This document shows, piece by piece, positions 34,601-43,680 of a stretch of 64,000 bases of DNA. Location: the NCBI GenBank assembly GCA_035771165.1, contig JAWNZC010000102.1, positions 1,847,501 to 1,911,500 of the forward strand, read 5' to 3'. Source of the stretch: Paragorgia papillata (lineage: Eukaryota; Cnidaria; Anthozoa; Scleralcyonacea; Coralliidae). A model generated the notes under the pieces. That model did no database searches. It worked only from the letters and a program-made list of their open reading frames with translations, and had not been told where the DNA came from. The position numbers and the translations under genes are program-made. Within the stretch, counting starts at the first letter, position 1. Each line of letters starts with the position of its first letter.

Positions 34601-36028
34601 CTTCGAGTCGTTTCAGGTGAACTTCGAAGAGTCGTAGTTCGAAAAATATGCGACGAAATGATGCCAAATTTCGTGAGATTACCTTTCACAGGTATATCTT
34701 TCACTTAATACAAAAAAATCGTATACCATTTTTTGTGCTTAAGCTACCTACTCAGAAAATGTTTCTGAGTCCCAGATAGGGTTCGAACCTGCAACCTTCT
34801 AATGACCAGTTAGACGCTCTAACCATTGAGCCACTGAGGCTCAGATGGTGAGCTAAGAGGTGGGGTCTTTGATAAAACTCCGCTATTTATTTCTCTTCTG
34901 TAGGAACACTCGTCTAACTTGCGATCAACTGGAGTTCACGGTGGACTTTTAGTTTTGAATCATTCATTTGGTCCTGAAGAACTCGCAGCTTTTCTCAATA
35001 TTCCTGTGGAGGAGGCTAACCTTCGAAAACATCTTGTTGGTGAATTGTCGTCACTTATGATTAATGCCAGGTTTGTGATGACGATGTCGATTGACGAATG
35101 TAGGAGGAAAGGGATTGCAGGGGAGAAGTTAATTCAGGCTTACTACATACAGCACACTACAGCACACCACATCACATCATACCATACCACATCACACTAC
35201 ATCACATCGCATCACACCACATCACATCACACCATACCACATCACACTACGTCGCATCGCATCACACCACATCACACCACATCGCACCACATCACACCAC
35301 ACCACATCACACCACACCACATCACACCACACCACATCACACCACACCGCATCATATCACACCACATCACACCACATCACACCACATCACACCACATCAC
35401 ACCACACCACCCCACAACACACCACACCACAACACACCACATCACACCACATCACAACACACCACATCACACCAGTATATATGATATAAAACTTTGCAAA
35501 ATATTGTTTTCCTCAACTTCGCGTACAACGTCTGGTGACGCTCAAAGATTCACCCATATAAGACATTCTACAATGTTAGTATCAATATGTTTGTGTAATT
35601 TTTGTATAATTATTGTGATTTATTCTCCCTATTCCCGCACTAGATCAACTGTCAAGTCTCGTGGCAGCAATAAACGAAGTTTTAGAAATAGATCAAAAAG
35701 CTTTCATCGCAATAGTTTCCGAAGAACTGGAGCTTATAATGTTGTTGATGATAACAGTAATGATGGAGAACTAAGGAAGGTAGGTATTGTGGTCTGTCTG
35801 TCTGTCTGTCTGTGCGTCTGTCGGATATTAAGCTTTAAGTGATTGATATTCATAACACGTGCATTCATTTATTGTTGTTTTTTTCTCTAGTTAACCGGGT
35901 CAACCAGGAGAACACCGCGTACTGTGTCCCCAGATTTAGCAGCGAACAGAAGAAGTTTGAGCGTCAGAAGATCTGCGACTCTGGAAAGACCAAAATCAAC
36001 GGACTGTGAGCGAAATTTAGTAGATTAG
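22625..36028 (+). CDS. KAZN: Kazrin (coiled coil plus three SAM domains)
   Basis: A liprin-related scaffold that in vertebrates links junctional proteins, the cytoskeleton and endosomes. Exons: 22625-23642, 28332-28529, 29222-29525, 30363-30543, 30945-30998, 31132-31233, 34904-35070, 35644-35779 and 35891-36028 (TAG). All join in frame to 765 aa; human long kazrin is 775. Residues about 75-315 form a Leu/Glu/Lys-rich coiled coil ([20 protein letters not shown] is diagnostic). A basic [12 protein letters not shown] motif follows at about 390-400. SAM1 (about 436-502) contains [18 protein letters not shown]2 (about 517-582) [17 protein letters not shown], and SAM3 (about 604-672) [15 protein letters not shown] 22625 was chosen because the longer frame from 22439 adds residues unlike the family. 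Introns 2, 3, 5 and 8 hold long microsatellites, and intron 7 (3.7 kb) holds nested transposons. Confidence 0.92.
25151..25268. mobile_element. TTAA-flanked MITE, copy 1 (piggyBac-like)
   Basis: TTAACCCATT at the left and AATGGGTTAA at the right. The interior has TTTATTGTTTTACTC, ACACCAGATGATTTTACTTG and CAGACATCTGA. It is in KAZN intron 1. Confidence 0.5.
25280..25401. mobile_element. TTAA-flanked MITE, copy 2
   Basis: The same interior as copy 1, twelve bases downstream. A third, partial copy follows to about 25495. Related fragments lie near 39115-39205, 47142-47215, 54160-54270 and 60355-60435. Confidence 0.5.
25640..25692 (-). mobile_element. Fragment of tRNA-derived SINE tail
   Basis: AGTAATATTGGGCATTTCAC and CCTTCACCCAAAATCC match the tail of the 27698-27921 element. 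Confidence 0.6.
27698..27921 (-). mobile_element. tRNA-derived SINE
   Basis: Read on the minus strand from 27921, the head is tRNA-like: GGCCTCCGTGGCTCAGTGGT (D arm, A box), TTGCACTAGAATCGCAA (anticodon arm) and GTGGGTTCAATTCCTGCC (T arm, B box). After it come about 130 bases of unrelated body containing CGAATTTTCCTTCACC, ending in AATATTACTTTTAATAAACCC. The anticodon loop reads AGA, but the long variable arm of a serine tRNA is absent, so this is not a working tRNA gene. It lies in KAZN intron 1. Confidence 0.7.
27976..28135 (-). mobile_element. Second, head-less copy of the tRNA-derived SINE
   Basis: TTGGGTTTATTAGAAGTAAT through GAAAATTCGAGTGTAGAATA repeats the body of the 27698 element. 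The tRNA head is missing, and an ACCAAAAATCTTCA motif follows twice. Two bodies about 280 bp apart suggest 5' truncation on insertion. Confidence 0.6.
28616..29115. repeat. Compound tetranucleotide array filling KAZN intron 2
   Basis: About 59 units of CGTT (28617-28852) switch to about 23 of GGTT (28853-28944) and then to about 42 of CCTT with a few interruptions. It occupies most of the 692-bp intron. Confidence 0.95.
29565..30290. repeat. CAGTR pentanucleotide array in KAZN intron 3
   Basis: About 140 units of CAGTA, CAGTG, GAGTA and CAGCG in blocks. Long Tyr/Cys/Thr and Ser/Val frames on both strands are artefacts. Confidence 0.95.
30560..30925. repeat. GGTGAT array in KAZN intron 4
   Basis: Imperfect GGTGGTGAT repeats, ending about 20 bp before the acceptor of exon 5. 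Confidence 0.9.
31362..31499. repeat. Hairpin element
   Basis: GTGTTTCATCAGGATATCCA pairs with TGGATATCCTGATGAAACAC around a loop of about 45 bp. The right flank to about 31640 matches the right half of the 53254-53653 foldback. Confidence 0.7.
31690..32660. mobile_element. Second copy of the 7749-8745 outer element, interrupted
   Basis: AGGGAGCTTAATCAAAT at the left and GTCGTCGTCTTCCTAGCTTG at the right match the termini of the 7749 element. TACAACGCGAACGTCA and TTAGTCCCAAGAGTAATCC also match. The interior insertion is the next entry. Confidence 0.6.
31707..32303. mobile_element. 597-bp inverted-repeat element with 7-bp target duplication
   Basis: CATGGATAGTAAAATGAGTG and the inverse ending at 32303 (ACTATCCATG) are terminal repeats, continuing through GATTGGAAACT and AGTTTCCAATC. 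It is flanked by ATCAAAT on both sides (31700-31706 and 32304-32310). No ORF. Confidence 0.75.
32654..34742 (+). mobile_element. DNA transposon remnant of about 2.1 kb with a decayed gene, KAZN intron 7
   Basis: The left 230 bp and the right 220 bp are diverged inverted repeats: GACGTAGGCGTGTGGAC at 32849 against its complement near 34540, and ATATTTTTCGAGTTAC at 32757 against its complement near 34640. Inside, an acidic frame starting [15 protein letters not shown] at 32912 runs about 80 residues (to [14 protein letters not shown]) before it stops making sense. No transposase motif is recognised, so the superfamily is open. Confidence 0.5.
34772..34852 (-). repeat. tRNA-like sequence 50 bp before KAZN exon 7
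   Basis: The minus strand folds as a tRNA: acceptor GCCTCAG with one mismatch, D arm GGCTCAATGGTTAGAGC, anticodon stem TCTAA/TTAGA closing loop CTGGTCA (anticodon GGT), and T arm around GGTTCGAACCC with a mismatch. It is better read as a SINE head or old tRNA copy. It is related to 18172-18245. Confidence 0.55.
35150..35475. repeat. CATCACACCA array in KAZN intron 7-8 junction region
   Basis: Five- and ten-base units of CACCA/CATCA over about 325 bp. It lies in the intron between exons 7 and 8; the frame joined to exon 7 is read-through of the intron. Confidence 0.9.
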
Positions 36029-36119
36029 TTAACATACAAAACAACAACAAAACCCCCCAAACTAAACAACAGCGCAGTGTGGACAAACACAACGTCAGCA
36101 TCATTCTGAATGATACGAC

Positions 36120-36600
36120 TGATAGCACGTGATGTGGTTTCTATACTACTCAATACGTCATATGGTTGCTATGCTACTCATTACGTCATATGGTTGCTAT
36201 GCTACTCATTAAGTCATATGGTTGCTATGCTACTCATGACGTCATATGGTTGCTATGCTACTCAATACGTCATACGGTTGCTATGCTACTCAAAACGTGA
36301 TATGGTTGCTATGCTACTCATGACGTCATACGGTTGCTAGGCTACTCAAAACGTGATATGGTTGCTATGCTACTCATGACGTCACATGGTTGCTATGCTA
36401 CTCAAAACGTGATATGGTTGCTATGCTACTCATGACGTCATACGGTTGCTATGCTACTCAAAACGTGATATGGTTGCTATGCTACTCATGACGTCATATG
36501 GTTGCTATGCTACTCAAAACGTCATATGGTTGCTATGCTACTCATGACGTCATACGGTTGCTATGCTACTCAAAACGTGATATGGTTGCTATAGTACTCC
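36120..36600. repeat. 28-bp minisatellite with TGACGTCA sites after KAZN
   Basis: About 16 units of GGTTGCTATGCTACTCATGA plus CGTCATAT or a variant (AAAACGTGAT). At least six units carry the palindrome TGACGTCA. It starts about 90 bp after the KAZN stop. The first AATAAA downstream is near 36847, so the array may be transcribed in the 3' UTR. Confidence 0.85.
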
Positions 36601-36918
36601 ACTCGTTAGGTGGTTAATACATTGTCTAAATTCGAAAAGACTACTTAAACCTGTCCAGAACTTTGGCGGCAAAACAGAGATCTAGAAAATTCCATGTGAA
36701 AACGTAAACTTTTTTTTAAAAATTGCGAGAAATCAAGAGAAATAATCGAATGAAATTTTTTAAGTGTGAACTTGATTAGACCAAATCATATTAATCCTGT
36801 ACAGTATTTAAGATTATTTAATTGACGAGTGTTTGAAATGAGAAAAATAAATATATCTTTTTTTATAACAGTGTCCTCTGCCATGGTTGACAGGTGAGGA
36901 CAGTATCCTATTTTATTG

Positions 36919-37161
36919 GAGGGAGATAGGGAGGGAGGGAGGGAGGGAGGGAGGGAGGGAGGGAGGGAGGGAGGGAGGGAGGGAGGGAGGGAGGGAGGGA
37001 GGGAGGGAGGGAGGGAGGGAGGGAGGGAGGGAGGGAGGGAGGGAGGGAGGGAGGGAGGGAGGGAGGGAGGGAGGGAGGGAGGGAGGGAGGGAGGGAGGGA
37101 GGGAGGGAGGGAGGGAGGGAGGGAGGGAGGGAGGGAGGGAGGGAGGGAGGGAGGGAGGGAG
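36919..37161. repeat. GGGA tetranucleotide array
   Basis: About 60 uninterrupted GGGA units between the converging 3' ends of KAZN and the minus-strand gene. Confidence 0.95.
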
Positions 37162-37287
37162 AACGGACGGACGGATATATAGCAATTGGTTGAATAAACA
37201 CAGCACACAGTTCATGAACTGTAAATGGTAGTGTATTTAATATATTACTATATATATTAAGATCTGTAGCAATCACAGTATACCTAA

Positions 37288-37293
37288 TTTATT
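37288..37293 (-). terminator. Poly(A) signal of the minus-strand gene
   Basis: AATAAA on the minus strand, about 40 bases after the stop codon at 37333. Confidence 0.5.
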
Positions 37294-37332
37294 TTTACAG
37301 TTGCTTAGAGCTAAAAACTATATTCACAATGT

Positions 37333-40300
37333 TCACAGAACGTGAACGATGTCCCTCAACATTTGAGGATAATTTTTTTCCACGGCGAGTGTGGGCAGTT
37401 GAAGAAAACTGTCGCCACTACGAATGGAAATAGACGTCAGACTAACCACGTTTGGCAACTTGCAATGACCATTCTCGAGGGATAATTGAGGAAGGAGCTT
37501 GCCAGCTAAGTCTTCCACCATGCACGGGTCTTCGTCGTGGTTCGGATTCGGAATTTTTGATTTCTGTGAATGAACTTTCTTTGGCCTGTAGAAAGGAAAA
37601 CAGATTTAGAATCATAAAAGCTAAACTAACTTTATTTATACTGGATAACCTTATCAGTCATATCTAAACTGTTCTTTCTAGAGGTCCAGTAAGGATCATT
37701 CCTCATTGATCCAGTGTCACTACAGGACGAAACGAGAGTAAACTAAACTAATTTTATTTATACTGGATAATCCTATCAGTCATATCTAAACTGTTCTTTC
37801 TAGACGTCCAGTAAGGATCATTCCTCATTGATCCAGTGTCACTACAGGACGAAACGAGAGTAAACTAAACTAATTTTATTTATACTGGATAATCCTATCA
37901 GTCGTATCTAAACTGTTCTCCCTAGAGGTCCAGTACAGGACAAAACGAGAGTAAACTAAACTAATTTTATTTATACTGGATAACCCTATCAGTTAGCAAG
38001 AGATTCACCAGGTGGAAATCGTAATCTTATTATAAATATAAGTGCCCAGCACAAAACACGAATAAAAGTCATGAACACAAGGACATAAAAAAACATAATA
38101 TTTAATAATCTAACGTTTCATTGTTTATGCTACAACATCTTCAGAGATAATGATTACAAGATATTAATTTAAAGGATATATAATAAACAGAATTCTAGTT
38201 ACATAATTACATACATATATATGTATTTTTAGTTCTATACATATATACATATTTTTAGTTCTTTATTTTGATTGGTCTATATGTATGTAATTAGAATTCT
38301 GTTTATTATATATCCGGTAAATTAAACTCTTGTAATCATTATCTCTGAAGATGTTGTAGCATAAACAACGAAACGTTAGATTATTAAATATTATGTTTTT
38401 TATGTCCTTGTGTTCATGGCTTTTATTCGCGTTTTGTGCTAGGCACTTATATTAATAAGATTATCATCAGTCATATCTAAACTGTTTTACTACATGTTAC
38501 TACAGGAGGAAACCAGAGAAAACCTGTGGTATTTGGTAGAGTCAAACTGGAAGTACTTTTCTCATATCTAGCCAAGGTGACATTTTAATCTTATAACTAC
38601 ATCGAGAAGGAGGCTCTGGGTGAGCATTATTTTACCAAAACAAACTTCACTGAATTTTAACAACATACACACCTTCCCCTTTTCACCAATTTTTTCTCCA
38701 ACGGGTTTTCGGTTACTGTTTTAAAAAGTCTAAACAGAAGTTCTGTGTCTGGTTGTGAGGTGACTACTCTCTTAGCTGGTTTGGGTTGTGGTTGATATCG
38801 TTCATCAGTTGGTGTAACGGGTCTTTCTGTACTCTCCTCATCTGGATTGTGGTCTTGTGGAAATAAGGGAGGAAGACGGGAGTATGTGTTTTGACCAAGT
38901 GAACTGGAGCTAATCGACGTTGGTTGTTGGAAGAATGATTGTGGAAGCGAGCGTTGTCTCATCGGTAATGGATCTGAAAAGTATGTTGCAAATTAAATCG
39001 ATTACCAGCAAGACACACCCCTTATTTATAGGGTGCTGCTGAAGGTGTTAATCAGGGCGCTTATATGAACGACCTGGCGTTAATGTTGGTTTAGTATCTG
39101 ATGTTAAACTAAGGTAGATAACTCATTGCTGCCTAGGATGTCTGAGGGTTCTCTCTTTCATGAGTAAAATCGTCTGGCGTTAGAGCAAAACAATAAAGGG
39201 GTCGTTTTTGTCTGTACAACTAAACGGTTTTTCTTGGAGACAGTGAACTAGGCCATGGGCTCTTAGCCTGTGTACCAACTACCAGCCATCCTGTTCTCAG
39301 AGAAAAGGGTTGAAAGGGGCTAGATTATTAAAGGGATTGTTTTTTGGAACCACAATAAATTTCCTCAAGTAGGTAAATATGTGCTAGTCCTGCCAAGATC
39401 AAGATCCCCGCTCGGCTGCCAGTTCCGAGTTCTCGCCAGGGCGAGTTTATATTCGTCTGTCTCGTATAAACACTGTGGTGGGAAAAACAGTGTTTGTTCT
39501 ACCGACCGGGGAAAGGGGGCTTTACGGCCCCAAGCCGTCCTGTGTTGTTGTCACCCTTCAATGACCTAGCTAAATTAGTTGTAGAAGTCATTTAAAAATG
39601 GGGAGGAAGTGGCGTGACAGAAACCGCGCCAAAATGCCGAAATTCCACAAAACAATTACAGGAGTTCTTTATGATCAGAGCTCTTGAAATATCTTTCGTC
39701 ACGAGACATAACAACGGCTGGGAACAATTATTATTTGAATGTAGCAATCAATGAATACAATGAGAATTCGCAATTCTTTCAAGCAATCTGCTGAGGTACT
39801 TGTCGTCAAGATCTTGGAGATGTGACTGTAATAATCCCTAGATAAACAATATTATTTTTATAAAGTACTTCTAGCATATCCTGATGTAAATAAGTTCCCA
39901 GCTGTTCATGCAAATGATACGGCCGACGATATTAATCGGATGCGCTTTTATTTCCTGTAAAAGGTTTTGAACAAGTGGAGACTCGTCGAAGACGAAGGCC
40001 AATATCAAATCGCTTATGTTCCAAGAGTACCAACAAAGAATGATTTAAGAATGGAATGTCTTTAATTATTTTTTAACGAGTTATGATTCAGCAGTTGTGG
40101 TTAAGCTGTCACGGTCATTAACCAAACAAGTTGATATATATAGGGCGAGCTTACAATTGCAACGTATCTGAGCTGCAAAATTCAACCTCAAACGGCTAAT
40201 AACGTCACTCCATAAACTCAACATCAATTCGTATTATGTTTTTATGCAGATATCGGCCTTTAATGTAGTATTATCTACGAATTATTCAGACCAGTTTTGA

Positions 40301-40901
40301 GATCCAAATATATAAAATTACGTCACTTTAAAACACTACACACATGGCTCTGTGCATGCGATATAAACAATATATCATGAAATTTGAGATCCAAAATACT
40401 AGCTTTGCCTTTAGCAAGTAACCGGAATTACATACTGGGTTTAAACAATCTGTTATATCATAGAAATATCAGGGGGAAAGCGAGTAAAACCACATATTTA
40501 GCGGCTTACGAGGGTCAGTACAACCACCTGGTCATCAACTATGCCGAACTTCATGTACGAACTGTAAAAGTACATGTACAGAATAACTTACCTTTAATCT
40601 TACTAACTCTAGGTTTTGTCTCCACATTCGATCCTACATCTTTCTCTTCGTTACGTCTTCTTGAGCAAAGGCGACCATTTTTAACTGGAATAAATGTCCT
40701 TCGTTTACGGCTTAATCGCGACAAGTCCTTCACTCCACAAAGACTCCGTTGCTGTTGTGATGTCGTTTCCGACTGTCCTTCGCCGAAGTCTAGTGGCGCT
40801 TTTGGCGACTCAGGAGTCACTGGTTGCCTCCATTGGTTAGATCCCTTATCTGTTTCATCCTTTACGTTAAAATGATTATCCCCTTGTGGTATATTCGCCA
40901 T
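37333..40901 (-). CDS. Unrecognised basic protein with AT-hook-like motif (3 exons, 287 aa)
   Basis: I do not recognise the family. Minus-strand exons: 40901-40592 (ATG 40901), 38973-38673 and 37585-37333 (TGA). Phases 1 and 2 match at both junctions. Residues 1-103 are polar with an Arg/Lys-rich stretch (LSRLSRKRRTFIPVKNGR). Exon 2 has a Pro/Ser/Gln-rich region (MRQRSLPQSFFQQP) and a possible helix ELLFRLFKTVTENPLEKKL. The second splice junction completes VKRGRPKK at about residues 201-208, which fits the AT-hook core. The C-terminus (about 225-287) is less polar: EDLAGKLLPQL and LPTLAVEKNYPQMLRDIVHV. No signal peptide or membrane segment. A nuclear, DNA-binding role is inference. Intron 1 (1.6 kb) has no clear element; intron 2 holds 122-bp tandem repeats and a foldback. 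Confidence 0.65.
37621..37990. repeat. 122-bp tandem repeat
   Basis: Copies of CTAAACTAATTTTATTTATA start at 37621, 37743, 37865 and 37956; the third unit is 31 bp short. It lies in intron 2 of the minus-strand gene. Confidence 0.85.
38024..38465. mobile_element. Foldback element of about 440 bp
   Basis: Arms of about 190 bp pair: AATCTTATTATAAATATAAG at the left, AGATAATGATTACAAGAT and ATGCTACAACATCTTCAGAG with their inverses at about 38325-38365. It lies in intron 2 of the minus-strand gene. Confidence 0.75.
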
Positions 40902-41711
40902 ATCTAGCGAGGAAAAGCTCACATAATCCTCACGTAAGACTCACCAAATTTTGTATTATATCTCTGTCTTGGAGAAAAGCCAATTGTTTGTATCGCGTTT
41001 TACCGTAAAGAAACCCAGATTTTAATCCAGATTCTTATTCCCAAGCAAGATGATAGTTCCCTTAGCGTGACTTTTGTGGTGTACCGCGTAGTATTTAAAA
41101 ACGACCGTTGTTTTTATCCATTCCTTGCCGCCGAAATTTGGCCAGCTTGCTTTGTGTTTACGCCCGTTTCCACCGAGACGAGCTTGGAAAAGTCCTCTTC
41201 GTTCTAATTGGTCGCTTGCTACATCATGAATAAATTTGATTGGTTGATTTTCCTGTAGATTTGCTTGTAGATTTCAGCGGCTTTGTTCTTGAAATTGACA
41301 TGATTTGATTTGCATTTTGGGAGATCAGAAGTTCTTATAATAATTGTTTACACAGGCGATTTTTACTGCGATTTTTCTCACCCAGACGCATGTGATTGAA
41401 TGGATGACTCACCAAAGTATTGAACCTCAAATAGCTCTGAATAAATGGTCCAATACATTCGTAGGTCGATACATTCGATCGCATATGTCAGAAGGAGAAA
41501 TATCGCAGCAAAAATCGCCTGTGTAAATGAGGTGATTAGTTTTGCAGAGTGCAGACAATGTGTAATGTATACTGAAGCATTACGTCGGGAAATTAAAATT
41601 TGTTCGTTTATATCATTGATATAAATAGATACACCGATAAAACTAATTTATATTCGCCGGCATAAAATTAAAATTTGGTGTTCATTTTCTCTGAGGCGCG
41701 CCCTGTTCAGT

Positions 41712-42085
41712 CTGTTTACATGAAGCGGTTGAGTGTTCAAGTCAAATCTCGCATATATGTTGTTTCTTCTTGTTGTGTTTGATTGAAGTCAAATCCCAAT
41801 CCACGCAGTAGAGTGAATAACTGACCCGGAGTGGATTGACTTGAGATTCAAGCAAGTGAACTGTGAAGGATCGACTTGAAGCCTCGAATCTGATTCATCT
41901 AAACATGGTTTGACTTGAAAATGACTTGATACGCATGAGTGAAGTTAGTGCGTGTTGTAAGCATGGCGGACATTGAGGAAAGCCCAGAAAATAGTGTTAA
42001 AAAACCGCTTACAAAAAGCAAAAACAGATCGGATTCTCCATGTAAACATGTGCCCAGATTGATTTCACTCGCGTTTTTCGATTCG
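41712..42085. repeat. Dispersed repeat, copy 2
   Basis: Matches 14868-15245. In both copies GTAAACATGTGCCC is followed by TTTCACTCGCGTTTTTC-like sequence. Confidence 0.5.
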
Positions 42086-42884
42086 GTTGGGGGCCTTAAG
42101 ATATTCAGATATATAATTTGTCGGCCCTTTAGCACCGATAAGGAAATATAGGAGCAAAAATTTTAAAATAAAATAGATTGATTGCTTGAATTTTTATCAG
42201 GACTAATGTCTAGACTGAATGCTTTTATATAGTTCTGAGTTTAAATTTAAATAAAAGTAAAAATCAATTTTAAATTGGAAATGTTAAAAGATTGGTGTCT
42301 GTAGAAACTCTAGAGCAAAGTTCATTTGTCAGAAATACATTTTTCTTGATCTGAGATGGCGCTTTCGTTTGAAACGTTACATATTGCATAGTATGAATAA
42401 TTCGTATTTTTTTCGTAGTGTAGGCAAACAGGCAATATTAAACACCGATATTATAAAACTAAATTTAGACGTGATTTAATCCAAGAAAAAAGTAATTTCG
42501 CCTAGCTATTTTAAAGCTATGAAAACATTCGGATGTTATATATTAATATTAATAAACATTAAAAATATAATTGCAGCACTTGAAAATCATGAAGATGATA
42601 TTCGATATTGCATCGTAAGATATTCGTGAACTGCCGTTTACCGAATGCGACACAGGTAACCCAAACTCACTATACGAATATTTGTTTAAAATTAAAACGG
42701 CTCATATGTAATAAACATTGTTATTATATAAAATAGAGTGTTTTATTGATTTTTCCGCCACTAATAAAAGTGATAATCTCACATGTGCGATTATTTATGA
42801 TAATCGCACATGTGACGATTATCGCTGAATCAGCATTATAGTTTAATGCAATTTTTGCAAGGCAATAGGACAATTGATTTATAT

Positions 42885-43040
42885 AATAAACAGAATAATA
42901 CATGGATGCTTGGAAATATGAAATTTATTTCTCGTGTTGACCAGGATATGTCACTCGTTCGCTTCGCTCACTCGTGAGATATCCTGGTCAACACTCGAAA
43001 TAAATTTCATATTTCCGCACATCCATGTATTATTCTCTAT
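42885..43040. repeat. Hairpin element
   Basis: AATAATACATGGATGC and GAAATATGAAATTTATTTCT pair with their inverses around a short loop rich in CGCTTCGCTCACTCG. Confidence 0.7.
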
Positions 43041-43680
43041 TTAATCTTAAAATATTCAAATCGCTCATTTTTAAGGTAAAATTTTTAAATCTCTGAACAG
43101 GGTTAAACAAAAATCAACACAAAAAGATAAAAAGAAAGCCTTTATTTTATATATTTTGCCTTATATAATTTTACCTTAAAAACTATCGATTTGAATGTTT
43201 TAAGATTAACAATGTTTAGGCAAAAAAAAAAGTTTTCTGTTTTTGGTCAGCGCGTGCGTCATCTTTTCAATATTGCGCAATATTTTTTTTTTACAATTTT
43301 ACTAATAAATATTGTTTGGCTATCGGTCTCAACCAATGTTTCCTATCCAAACTGCTGATATGTTTGCGGGCACTGATTGAAAGCTTTATATTTCAACCAT
43401 GCATGAAGGTTTGTTCTGTTTATATATAGAAGACTCCTCACCATGTCTGACATGTCTGTTCAATCAAGGTGTTCCTTGCCAAAAAAAAATACAAAGTCGT
43501 TGTGAACAAATGTAGTGAGTTTGGGCCACCTGTGATTGTTCGGTCGGGCTAGTGTCGAGGAGTTGTCGGGGAATACTCGGCAAGTGGGAGCGATGTGTAT
43601 TTTTTCTTCGCTGGGAGAGAAGTCTTGATGGAGTTGATCTCGAAGTTTTTAGCTTAAAATGTGAAAGAAAACGACGTGTT

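Larger units (their letters stand above)
40902..43680. other. Intergenic region between the minus-strand gene and ING, divergent promoters
   Basis: The two genes are transcribed away from each other across 2.8 kb. It contains repeat copy 41712-42085, the hairpins at 42885-43040 and 43030-43210 (AATCTTAAAATATTCAAATC and inverse), and a short palindrome CACATGTGCGATTAT near 42780-42830. No other gene is seen. Confidence 0.5.

Noticed and set aside
34919..35842. 307-residue frame over KAZN exons 7-8
   Set aside because: It includes the whole intron with a CATCACACCA array; splicing at 35070/35644 keeps phase and matches kazrin.
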